In this document: piece after piece, positions 7,321-14,771 of the stretch
Layout: every line of letters starts with the position of its first letter
How positions within the stretch are numbered: the stretch's first letter is position 1
Assembly: GCA_009602725.1 (NCBI GenBank)
Contig: WELB01000223.1
Coordinates: forward strand, 67,964-87,831
Length of the DNA: 19,868 nt
Direction: 5' to 3'
Source: Spirogloea muscicola
Taxonomy: Eukaryota > Streptophyta > Zygnematophyceae > Spirogloeales > Spirogloeaceae
Made by a program: the position numbers and the translations under genes
Notes under the pieces: generated by a model
Database searches by the model: none
Seen by the model: only the letters and a program-made list of their open reading frames with translations
Told to the model about the DNA's origin: nothing

Positions 7321-8037
7321 GCGGTGTCTGCAGCGACGAGCCGCGGCGACGGGCTGAGCAGCAGACGGCAGCAGCAGGGCTGTGGCGGCGGCTGCGGCAG
7401 CGGGCAAGCAGGCCTGTGCCTCCGTCTGGGCGTCACTGATTCGACTGTGACAAGTCTGGCCTCGGACTGCTACTTATGGCGTTCCATCTGCCCCCCCTCT
7501 CCCGAGCGTGTGATGAGGCCAGCCCCAAGCTCCCCTGGACCGACAGTGGGGATGCGGATGCAGGGTAGATGCGGATTCCAGGGTGCGCGCGTGTGTGGCG
7601 TAGAAGAAGGAGGACTGGCGTAGAAGGAGGACCAACTCGCCCACAGAGGGTAGGGGCTGGGATATGGCCAGCCCGAAAAAGCAGGGCTGTAGGACTGCCG
7701 GGCGATGCCACGTGTCCGCACAGAGGCGAGGGAGGGCAGGGTGAGCAGCCATGGGCCCGGAATGTCGGCGCCGCCCGGTCGGCCCCCGGCGAATGAGATG
7801 CTGGCGCGTGCAGTACGAGCGATCTGATTGGTCGGGCAAGTGGCCCGCCCACGTGCGGGTCTCGCCCGTCCTACAACACCCTCGCCAGGGTTCACCCGTT
7901 CAGGGGAGAATCTTTTGGTGCTCGCTGCAAGGCAGGCAGGCCTTGGGGCGGGCCTGCTAAAATCCGAGGAGGGGGGGGGGTGGGTGGCACGGGGCGTTCC
8001 GGAGGAGGTCGTGCCTGCCGGTCCGCTACCCTCCCCG
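7321..8037. other. GC-rich region without a supported gene
   Basis: Long open frames on both strands here are explained by composition (Pro/Arg/Gly/Ala-rich, no recognisable motif). It contains CAG/CGG-rich sequence at 7325-7410, one minus-strand hairpin tail at 7627-7685 and a 10-base G run near 7971-7980. Parts (around 7640-7780) resemble 10290-10400, suggesting an older repeat shared by both places. Confidence 0.4.
7627..7685 (-). repeat. Hairpin tail, minus strand
   Basis: Read on the minus strand: TTTTTCGGGCTGGCCATATC, CCAGCCCCTA, then GTGGGCGAG. The stem GGGCTGG/CCAGCCC is perfect at 7654-7674, here with a 7-base loop in place of the usual 5. Confidence 0.6.
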
Positions 8038-8172
8038 TGTGGCGACCTCTACGTGCTGACTCGTGGTTAGTGAGTGGGTCAGCTTAGCAGCAGGTGATGC
8101 ACATCTATCAATTTGCTTGATATTGTACTCGCCACTCAGGCCCTCCATCACTCATGACACTCCACTTCTCCC
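8038..8172 (+). mobile_element. Family A retroelement copy A4 (only the 3' end, subtype 2)
   Basis: Retains only D-L-Y-V-L-T-R-G followed by TAG in place of the tyrosine codon, then the subtype 2 3' UTR. The stop-region stem is GCTGACTC (8055-8062) with GGGTCAGC (8076-8083), including one T-G wobble. The copy ends near CATGACACTCCACTT. The 5' junction is with unrelated GC-rich DNA. Confidence 0.65.
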
Positions 8173-8469
8173 CTGTAAGGAAAATGCGGGATGGGAAGGG
8201 TGGTTAGCTCCCATGTGCTGTAGTCTCTTGCATAGCTGTGTGGTTTTCTCCCCCTCTTTAGCGCCTTTCGCCCCTTTGGACCTTGTCCATTTTTCTGGGC
8301 ATGCCCACACAGCCCTCGCCCCCTCCGGAAGAGCTCAACTCTCACCCTCGGACCCCTGGACTTTGGCCCAGCAGTAGAGGTTCCTCTTTCACTACTGCAG
8401 CCCTATCCTTTGCCTTCCCCCTCCTTTCTTGCTCCTCCGGCAGCCCGGCTTGGTAACCCACAGCATTTG
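8173..8469 (+). other. Spacer with a worn hairpin tail
   Basis: No gene. The segment 8255-8345 (GCCCCTTTGGACCTTGTCCA, TCTGGGC...CACAGCCCTCG, GGAAGAGCTC) is a mutated family B tail whose hairpin is damaged on one side. Confidence 0.4.
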
Positions 8470-8694
8470 TTTCACCTTGCATCTGCATCCTCGTCGTGCC
8501 CTGGCTACAGCCTCAGAGTACCAGGCGTGGCGACTCCTTCTGGCTTCAGACTTATCTATATGCGGCTGCTTACTAGGTGTTACCGAGCAGCCATCTTTAG
8601 TGGTCTCTAGTTTTCCTGCTTGATATACGGCTAAAAACTTCTTCAGACATTGTTTACTCTTTTGTGTTCCTCTTCTCTTGTGGGCTGGCTTTTC
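8470..8694 (+). mobile_element. Family B retroelement copy B2 (C-terminal remnant)
   Basis: Reads L-H-L-H-P-R-R-A-L-A-T-A-S, aligning with L-H-L-R-A-G-R-A-L-A-A-A-S of copy B10, and ends near the D-L-R-L-L-T-R-C-Y equivalent (about 8550-8585, frame shifted). The 3' UTR ends with GTGGGCTGGCTTTTC (8679-8693), which is one half of the tail hairpin. The copy is then cut by the 5' end of B3. Confidence 0.5.
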
Positions 8695-9273
8695 AAAGAA
8701 GACCAGTCGCGGCGGCTTGGGATGCCGCTCAGTTGCCCGCATCTGTGAGGCGGCCTACGTGGGGGCTCAGGTTGCAGCCCCCATGTGCCAACATTTCATC
8801 GTCCACGGCCAGAGCACCTGGAGCGGGCGGCAGCTGACGTGGAGACGGGCCAGCTCCCCTTCCAGGTCGCCGTCCGCTCTGCCCGCGACGGGCTCCTGGC
8901 GGTCCACCCCCACGTCGAAACAGGCCGTCCCCTTCATTCAGCTCGCCCACACCCCCGACCTGCGTGCCCGGGCGCGCTTCACGGCGTTGGTTGAACAAGC
9001 GGCCTCTGACCAGGTGGTGGAGCTTCTACCTCCGTCTGACCTTAGCAGGCGTGCCCGGCTTCTTTCAGCCTCTTCCCCTGGGGCGGAGGCGTGGTCAACT
9101 GCGCTCCCACTCTACGCTGCACTCACCATGCCCGACGAAGTCTACAGGACGGCGGTCCACCGGCACTTGGGCCTCCTCCCTCCCTGCCTCGTGGGCGTCA
9201 CTGAGTGCGAGTGCGGTGCCCGTCATGCCGACCCTGCGGAGCTGGCCGCGCATATGATCCGCTGCACACACGG
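8695..9273 (+). mobile_element. Family B retroelement copy B3 (thumb region to zinc motif)
   Basis: Starts just after the reverse transcriptase core: G-G-L-G-M-P, then A-A-Y-V-G-A-Q-V-A-A-P. After frameshifts it reads L-P-F-Q-V-A-V-R-S-A-R, F-I-Q-L-A-H-T-P-D-L-R-A-R-A-R-F, S-S-P-G-A-E-A-W-S-T-A-L and M-P-D-E-V-Y-R-T-A-V-H-R. The zinc motif C-E-C-G...L-A-A-H-M-I-R-C keeps all four ligands. The sequence stops right after R-C-T-H-G, where the 3' end of minus-strand A5 begins. At least two frameshifts are present. Confidence 0.75.
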
Positions 9274-10085
9274 GAAATGCGTGTGTATTAAGAGATGGGG
9301 AGGCCATGTGTGGCCAAGTACAATGGCAAGCACATTGACCAATGTACGTCACCTGTTTTTAAGCTGACCCGCTCAGTAACCACGAGTCAGCACATCGAGG
9401 TCGCTAACTGATGCTCGAATACCGGATGGCAATCGACAAGCTCTCGAAGTACCAGCTGAGGCTCGACCAGCTTTCTGATGCAACGCATGAGCCTGAGCTC
9501 GCTGCAGACAGCTGACACTCTACGTCCCAAAAATGACAGATAGGCTGCCGGCATACCCATCTGGAAGTATATCCTCGCATTGTGCATATCCCAGACTCGC
9601 TATGTCTTCAAGTAGGGTATGGAAGCGAGGACCCAAGCAGCCGAAAGTGTCAATTGCGGCCCGGAAGAGGTGGTCGCTGCGGGGGTAGTCAGAGTAGTGT
9701 CGGAGCTTTCTTTGCTCAGCACCTCCCACTGCGTGGCCAGCAATGTGTCCAGCAATGTGTGTGGAAGCGGAACTCTTGTATGCCTCAGTCACCACCACAA
9801 CAACCAAGACTCGTGGGCCTCCGCCAGGTTGTACATCCACAATGTCCAGGGTGCGACGGTGATGGCGTCCCTGGGAATCCGTGGTGATGGGCACTGATGC
9901 TTACTTCCTCGATGGCGCGGTAGCCGGCGTCGCGCATCAAGCCCGCCAGGGCGTCCCGTAGGAGATTGTGGACGCCCACTACCTCAGGACCTGTGGGACA
10001 CCGCAGCATGTGGGTGCCTAGGTCTCCGCCCTCCGCACGGAAGCCACACTCACACTGAGTTACTCCAATCAGGCAGGTCGTCCAC
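9274..10085 (-). mobile_element. Family A retroelement copy A5 (longest family A copy, subtype 2)
   Basis: Read on the minus strand: I-G-V-T-Q-C-E-C-G, then L-G-T-H-M-L-R-C (zinc motif C-x-C...H-x3-C intact), N-L-L-R-D-A-L-A-G-L-M-R-D-A-G-Y, a frameshift, R-R-T-L-D-I-V-D-V...V-L-V-V-V-V-V-T-E-A-Y (diverged endonuclease segment), H-I-A-G-H twice (a 12-base internal duplication), H-Y-S-D-Y-P and F-G-C-L-G-P-R-F-H. The rest is frame-broken down to the 3' end. The stop-region stem is at 9363-9371 and 9383-9391. This copy links family A to the same domain order as family B. Confidence 0.75.
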
Positions 10086-10240
10086 CGGATTTGAGGCTCT
10101 TCACTCGAGAGGTCCATCCTACACCCGTTCTGACATAGCGCTTCAGGCGCCTCCGTCATTTGGCCCCTTCGAACCTTTGTCAATTCTTTTCGGGCTGGCA
10201 TTTCACAGCCCTTGCCCCCATGGGGAGAGCCACATCTAAA
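10086..10240 (+). mobile_element. Family B retroelement copy B4 (3' end only)
   Basis: Begins at the D-L-R-L-F-T-R-E equivalent of the C-terminus. It continues with the B6-type 3' UTR (ACACCCGTTCTGACA, CCCCTTCGAACCTTTGTCAA) and the hairpin GGGCTG/CAGCCC at 10192-10211, then GGGGAGAGCC. It could be the far end of B3, separated by insertion of A5 with loss of the middle, or an independent short insertion. Confidence 0.6.
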
Positions 10241-10559
10241 GAAAGAACAGCGCTTCCAAATAGACTGGTGGCTGTGAGAGGCCAGGGGGGGCGGGGGCTG
10301 TGAATGGCCAGCCCCAGAATGGATGAGGCCTGCCCGTGGGCGGGGCGGACCTGGTGAGGATCATACCAGGAATATCAGGGCCGACGGACTGCCCGCGCCT
10401 GGGCGGGCGGGCGCGGGCCGCTTGCCCGTCTAGCGATAGCGTCTGGCCTCTTCTCTCTTGGATTTTGTCCATTCTTTTTTGGCTGGCTTCTGCCAGCCCC
10501 TCTCTTCTATGGGCGAGCTCATTTCTCTATGGCGCAGGCGCGGTACATAGCGGCAGTCG
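10241..10559. repeat. Hairpin tails on both strands in GC-rich sequence
   Basis: A minus-strand tail has its stem GGGGCTG/CAGCCCC at 10294-10315. A + strand tail reads TTGTCCATTCTTTTTTGGCT with a stem at 10481-10498 (GGCTGG/CCAGCC), then ATGGGCGAGC. Between them is a GC-rich stretch resembling 7640-7780. No gene is supported. Confidence 0.5.
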
Positions 10560-11072
10560 ACAAGAAGAAGTGCTTGCCCATTAAGAATAGGGGCTGGAGA
10601 AAGCAGCCCGAAAAAGAATCAACAAATGACCAGAAGGGGGCCAGGGGAAGCGCTAAGAAACAGAAACAAAGCAGCTACGAATCACTCAGTAACCTCTGCT
10701 AAGCAGCCGCAGATCGGAGATGCTAGGCTCCTGGAAGTGGGTCCCCTGGCCAGAGCCAGAGGCAGCAGCGAGGGCTCTGCCGGCACGAAGGTGCATCGCC
10801 CCGGGCCATAGACCTCTGCAGCGAGATGGCCAGGCGCATACGATATACTTGCGCCAGCGACCCGGCTGCAGGAAAGGCTCCCCATGGAAGCGACGGGCGG
10901 TGGTGTGGCGGGCGAGCTGGGTGAGCAGCTCGAGCCACCGAGCGCCCAGCGCCCCATGGGTATCAATGGCAACGGGAAGAACTCGTCTTCCCGCGGATGG
11001 TCTGCATACTTCAGCTATTTAGCCCGCGCAGGGCAGGCGACCGCATACCCAGCCTTAGTGGCACATTGAGCT
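10560..11072 (-). mobile_element. Family B retroelement copy B5 (5'-truncated)
   Basis: Read on the minus strand: Q-C-A-T-K-A-G-Y-A-V-A-C, a premature stop, L-K-Y-A-D-H-P-R-E-D-E-F-F-P, a frameshift, then S-L-A-Q-V-Y-R-M-R-L-A and L-Q-R-S-M-A. The end S-I-S-D-L-R-L-L-S-R... is out of frame with that block; the stop is at 10688-10686. The 3' UTR has TTAGCGCTTCCCCTGGCCCC and a hairpin at 10591-10609. Its 5' end abuts the telomere-like tract 11073-11095, on whose other side copy B6 begins in the opposite direction. Confidence 0.75.
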
Positions 11073-11095
11073 GGGTTTAGGGTTGAGGGTTTAGG
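11073..11095 (-). repeat. Telomere-like tract between head-to-head copies B5 and B6
   Basis: The + strand has GGGTTTAGGGTTGAGGG followed by TTTAGG: three TTTAGGG-like units in 23 bases, two exact apart from ends and one with TTG. The C-rich strand reads in the direction of B5. It occupies exactly the gap between the truncated 5' ends of two family B copies. Confidence 0.65.
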
Positions 11096-12118
11096 CGGCC
11101 CTCTCACGGCCACGCTGCGGCTCCTCCCTCCGACCGACGTGCGTGGCCATGCTCGGCTGCGGTCGGCCGCCTCCCCTGGCGCGGCAGCCTGGCTCTCCGC
11201 GCTCCTCCTGTAAAATGCCCTCACGATGCCGGATGATTTTTCCATACGGCAACCCAGCGCCTGTTGGGTCTCCCCCCGCCCTATCTGCTAGGGGTGCTGC
11301 AGTGTGAGTGGGGAGCGGTCGGCGGACCCGGCGGAGCTGGCGGCGCATGTCCTCCGCTGCGCCACTGAAGGTGAACGTACAGCTGCTCACGACCTCCTCC
11401 GGGATGCAATGTTTGGCATCTTCCGGGAGGCCGGATACACAATGGCGAGGGAGAAGACTTTTGTCATGCCAATCCTCCAGAGGGCCGACGAACTACACAC
11501 GCGCCGGATCGACTTGGTGGCCTCGACGCCGGGAGGCAGCGCTCGCTTCATTGCAGACGTGGTCACCACCCATGTGGTGGACCGATCCAATCCGGAGCTC
11601 TCTGCCTCGCGAGCTGGCCATGCTGCGGTGAAGGTAGCTCGCAGCAAGGCGGCCAAACACGCTGACCACCCGGCTGGCGACGAGTTCGTACCCCTGGCCG
11701 TGGATGTGCACGGGGCTCTCGGGTCCCAGTGGCTCGACCTGCTAGCCAGGCTTGCGCGACGCACTGTGACCCGCAGGCAAGGTGAGCTGGCTACTTCAAC
11801 GCCGCTGGCTCGTGGGCCCAGGTTTACCGCATACGTCTTCAAATGTCCCTCCAGCGGTCTATGGCCCACCCCTTGCAGCGGCGTGCTGGCCGTCCTCTCG
11901 CTGCGGCCTCTGATTTTCGTCAGGGGGATTGGTTTCCGGCTGCTAGTTTGTCAGATTTGGGGCTCCTCACTCGTGGCTACTAAGTGGTCCATCGACACCC
12001 GTTCTGACAGCGCTTTTAGGCTCCTCCAGAATCTGGCCCCTTCGAACCTTTGTCAATTCTTTTCGGGCTGGCTTTTCACAGCCCTTGCCCCCATTGGGAG
12101 AGCCACTTTCTTGCTTAG
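11096..12118 (+). mobile_element. Family B retroelement copy B6 (zinc/endonuclease half, best preserved)
   Basis: Begins T-A-T-L-R-L-L-P-P-T-D and S-P-G-A-A-A-W-L-S-A-L. It has a damaged zinc motif (Q-C-E-W, then a shift into A-D-P-A-E-L-A-A-H-V-L-R-C). From there one open frame runs through L-L-R-D-A-M-F-G-I-F-R-E-A-G-Y to the endonuclease core R-R-I-D-L-V-A (11502-11522) and I-A-D-V-V-T-T (D at 11556). Next come A-K-H-A-D-H-P-A-G-D-E-F-V-P-L-A-V-D-V and W-L-D-L-L-A-R-L-A-R-R. After a frameshift near 11835 it ends S-L-S-D-L-G-L-L-T-R-G-Y, TAA 11981-11983. The hairpin is at 12065-12084. The R/K-x-D-L-V...D-V-x-T layout fits restriction-like endonucleases of non-LTR elements. Confidence 0.8.
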
Positions 12119-12144
12119 CAGCGTGCTTTGCTTTTTCTTCTCCT

Positions 12145-12270
12145 GGGCGCTCCTGCTCCGACATTTCTGTTATGGCTGCCAACTCGTAGCCATTGCCCCT
12201 TAGCAGGAGCTCACGAGGAAGATAGTAATGAGCCGTTGTGCTTCAAGTTGGTGGTGGAGTGCGTCTTTGT
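12145..12270 (+). repeat. Repeat R, copy 2
   Basis: Same order of blocks as 4635-4758: GGCGCTCCTGCTCCGACATT, CTGCCAACTCGTAGCCATTG, GCAGGAGCTCAC, then a GAGCCGTTGTGCTTCA/GAGTGCGTCTT end. It starts about 60 bases past the hairpin of copy B6. Similarity to copy 1 is roughly four bases in five by eye. Confidence 0.6.
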
Positions 12271-12275
12271 CTCAT

Positions 12276-13170
12276 GTCCTGCCAATATGGTACTCGACAT
12301 TCATGCAAGTCTTGAAGCTAGATTGGGCTTGACATTAGTGAGTAGCCAGAGACGCAGGTGATTCCATTATCACTTTGAGCTCTACATATCCTCCCCTCCA
12401 AAGGAGGACCTAACAGGTCCAGGAAACAGGCAGGAGAAAACAGTCAGGAAGGTGGACAAGACGTCCAAGTATGCACAACACGCAACAGCTTCTGCGGCAA
12501 GAGAGAAGAGGACAATGGGCTCAGGACTGTGTGAAAAGAGAGAGAGTGGACAATCCACCGAGCGGGCTTGCTCTATTCGGTGAGCTCAGGGGCGGGGGCT
12601 TTCATGCCACCTGGTGTCGGTTGCTAGTTAACTTCTAGGACAGAGTTGTGCGGAATTCAGGTGACAAGGTAGAGTCGACATGACCGGCAACGCCAAACCT
12701 TGTGTAACTTGAAAACGCGAAAATTGGACATTAATGGTTGAGATGAAGTAGATAGTGTAGGATCGGAATAAGAAGGTAATTAGAGCTTGTGATATATGAT
12801 TTCTAATTAAGTCTTGCCAATGTACCGGTTTGAATACCGGTTGACGGAGTTCACCCGTATAAGGCTCCTCAAGTAGGCGACCTAACGCGCCAGCCCGTGC
12901 CTTCCTGACACGTCCGGAACGCTCACTCGATGTCGGCTGATTGTGCAGCGGTGGCGGCGGCGGAGACAGCGACGACAGCAGCGGCGGCGACGACAGCGAC
13001 AATGGCAGCGACGACGACAGCAGCGACGGCGGCGGCGGTGGCGGCAAGTCGGCTCGAAGGAAGAGACTTGACCGAGTAGACTACTCGGTGCCAGCCCTCC
13101 GCTCGCTTACCTTCAGTCGAAAAGACTGATTGTTTTTTTGGAGCAGGCTCTTTGGCCCATTTGGCTCCCT
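12276..13170 (+). other. Island without retroelement similarity; acidic Ser/Gly/Asp reading frame
   Basis: About 900 bases resemble neither element family. The first part (12276-12920) is moderately AT-rich and not clearly coding; CTCCCCTCCAAAGGAGG near 12392 forms an inverted repeat. At about 12944-13129 the + strand reads C-S-G-G-G-G-G-D-S-D-D-S-S and similar acidic runs, then K-S-A-R-R-K-R-L-D-R-V-D-Y-S-V-P-A-L-R-S-L-T-F, stop TGA 13127-13129. A possible acceptor (GATTGTGCAG) precedes it. It may be the last exon of an unidentified gene or just a repeat-rich stretch. The Pro/Leu/Ser-rich minus-strand frame opposite is its mirror. Confidence 0.3.
13071..13089. repeat. Perfect 19-base palindrome
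   Basis: ACCGAGTAG, one A, then CTACTCGGT. A second small hairpin, CAGTC/GACTG (13114-13128), followed by a T run (13133-13139), lies close by. No function can be assigned. Confidence 0.6.
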
Positions 13171-13189
13171 CTCCACCTTCAGTGGGAGA

Positions 13190-13484
13190 GATCGTGTATT
13201 AGAAAGAAATGTAGGCCAAATGGCCAGGTACTAAGGCAAGCACATCTAAAAATCTACATAACCTACAGCAGATTGACCCGCTCAATAACCACGGGTCAAA
13301 ACATAAAGGTCACTACTCGATGCATGAATACTAGGTGCCAGGAACGGAGCCCTTCTGCCACCTACTAGAGCTCGCCCAGCTTTCTGGTGCAAGGCACTAG
13401 CCTGAGCACGCTGCAAACAGGCCGAAACTCGACGTCGCAAGAGCGACAGATATGCAGCTGGCAAGCCCATCTCAGCCGGAAACA
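13190..13484 (-). mobile_element. Family A retroelement copy A6 (5'-truncated, subtype 1) with 10-bp flanking repeats
   Basis: Read on the minus strand: F-P-A-E-M-G-L-P-A-A-Y-L-S-L-L-R-R-R-V-S, A-L-H-Q-K-A-G-R-A-L-V-G-G, ending S-D-L-Y-V-L-T-R-G-Y with an intact frame. It is nearly identical to copies A3, A8 and A10. The stop-codon stem is perfect (13273-13280 with 13292-13299). CAGTGGGAGA stands on both sides (13180-13189 and 13485-13494), consistent with a target-site duplication. Confidence 0.8.
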
Positions 13485-13949
13485 CAGTGGGAGATGCTGA
13501 GCAGAGAAAGCTCCAACACTACTCTGACTACCCCCGCAGCGATCACCTCCCTACCGGCAGCAATCGACAAATTCGGCTGCATGGGCCCTCGCTTCCATAT
13601 CTGACTGCAGAATATTGCAAGCTTTGGATACGCTCGACGTGAGGATATGCTTCCAGCTTAGATGAGCATGCCGGCAGCCTACTTGTCATTCTTGCGTCGT
13701 TGAGTGTCAGCTAGTCTGCAGCGAGCTCAGGCTCATGCTTTACATCAGAAAGCTGGTCGAGCCTTAGCTGGTAGCTCGAGAGCTTCTTGATTGCTGTCCG
13801 GTATTCGGGCATCAGTTAGCGACCTCATTGTGCTGACTCGTGGTTACTGAGCGGGTCAGCTTAGCAGCAGGTGACATACATTTGTCAATGTGCTTGCCTT
13901 GTACATGGCCACACACGGCCCTCCATCTCTTAATACGCACGCATTTTCC
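13485..13949 (+). mobile_element. Family A retroelement copy A7 (5'-truncated, subtype 2)
   Basis: Starts inside the G-G-A-E-Q-R-K block, then H-Y-S-D-Y-P, F-G-C-M-G-P-R, L-G-Y-A-R-R-E-D-M-L-P-A, with in-frame stops and shifts. It ends at D-L-I-V-L-T-R-G-Y, TGA 13848-13850. The stop-region stem is GCTGACTCG (13832-13840) with CGGGTCAGC (13852-13860). The 3' UTR hairpin is GGCCACACACGGCC and the copy ends near ACGCACGCATTT. It is joined head to head with A6. Confidence 0.75.
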
Positions 13950-14479
13950 TCCACCCTCGATCCCAAGGCCAGCGTAGCCTGAGACCGCTATTTCCAGCCA
14001 CCAGTCAATCTGGCCGCGCTTTCTATTTCCGCGCTGCCCCTCCACCCATAATCCCCAAGGCCAGTGTAGCCTGGGATTGCTAGTCCCACACCCTTTCACC
14101 TTTATCCGCCGCTAGATTGGCCGGTACCCGCTTTCGCTCGTCAAGTTGGGTCATTACCAGGCTTCTCTTCGGGCTTTTTGAGCGGTTTCGGGCGGTAGGA
14201 TGGGGCTGCCCCTCGGATGCCAAATCCACGGCCCAGCAGCAGATACGCACGGTGTTTGAGTGGTCGGGATGATAGGATGGGGTTGGCCTGATAATACGAA
14301 ATCGACGGTTCTACAGGCGAATCCACACTTACTCGTACGGAGCTGTGCTGAGGGTACTGTGTTTACGATTTCTGTTTCACGTTATGTAGATCGGTGACGT
14401 GTCTCAGATGTCTTACGTGTAAAGCCACCTGACACGCCTTGTCAGATCGACATCAATGAGCCATCGACGGGACATCTCG
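13950..14479. other. Spacer with two pairs of imperfect direct repeats
   Basis: No gene. A 46-base segment at 13952-13995 (TCCACCCTCGATCCCAAGGC onward) recurs at 14041-14086 (TCCACCCATAATCCCCAAGG onward), 89 bases apart. A second, weaker pair, GGTAGGATGGGGCTG and GATAGGATGGGGTTG, lies near 14195 and 14272. TGGGATTGCTAGTCCCA (14071-14087) is a small hairpin. Confidence 0.45.
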
Positions 14480-14771
14480 TGACAGGGCTGTGATTGACGA
14501 AAGGGCTCGCCCATAGAGAAGAAGGGCTGGCAAAACCAGCCCAAAAGAATGGGACAATGGGGTGGACAATGTCCAAAGCCAAATAAGAAAAAGGTGCCGA
14601 AAAAGGACTACACTACAAAACACAAGACGATGCAGAGGGAATTTCAAGTGAGTGAGCAACCTTAAGTCAGAGTAGCTCGCTGCAGGGAAAGAGACACTCC
14701 GCCGAGACCAAGAAGCAGCAGCCGTAGCACGGCCTGCTCGCGTGTGGACGACGTAGGCTAGGGACAGATGG
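14480..14771 (-). mobile_element. Family B retroelement copy B7 (C-terminal end)
   Basis: Read on the minus strand: S-L-A-Y-V-V-H-T-R-A-G-R-A-T-A-A-A-S-W-S, then F-P-A-A-S-Y-S-D-L-R-L-L-T-H-L. The usual R-G-Y stop is lost and the frame runs on into the 3' UTR. The hairpin is perfect (14524-14542) and is followed by CTATGGGCGAGCCC. The 5' end meets the 5' end of B8 at about 14772. Confidence 0.65.

Noticed and set aside
7433-7895. Three overlapping minus-strand frames of 120-140 residues
   Set aside because: They are low-stop frames in GC-rich DNA, without motifs and with no consistent codon pattern.
11304-12203. 299-codon frame as an intact host gene
   Set aside because: Its first half is the zinc/endonuclease part of copy B6. 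After about 11835 it has shifted out of the element's frame and translates C-terminal codons and 3' UTR in the wrong phase.
12383-12400. Minus-strand GGAGGGGAGGAT as a polypurine tract of an LTR element
   Set aside because: No LTR pair or polyprotein sequence surrounds it, and it lies about 5 kb from the possible primer site with unrelated elements between.
12820-12846. tRNA T-arm-like sequence ACCGGTTTGAATACCGGT
   Set aside because: The loop is one base too long, and no acceptor, D-arm or anticodon arm can be folded upstream.
12628-13047. 139-residue minus-strand frame rich in Pro, Ser and Leu
   Set aside because: It is the reverse complement of the GGC/GAC-rich stretch, shows no domain, and its composition follows from the repeat.
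13111-13139. Hairpin followed by T run, like a bacterial terminator
   Set aside because: The stem is only 5 bp, the setting is eukaryotic nuclear DNA, and no RNA gene ends there.
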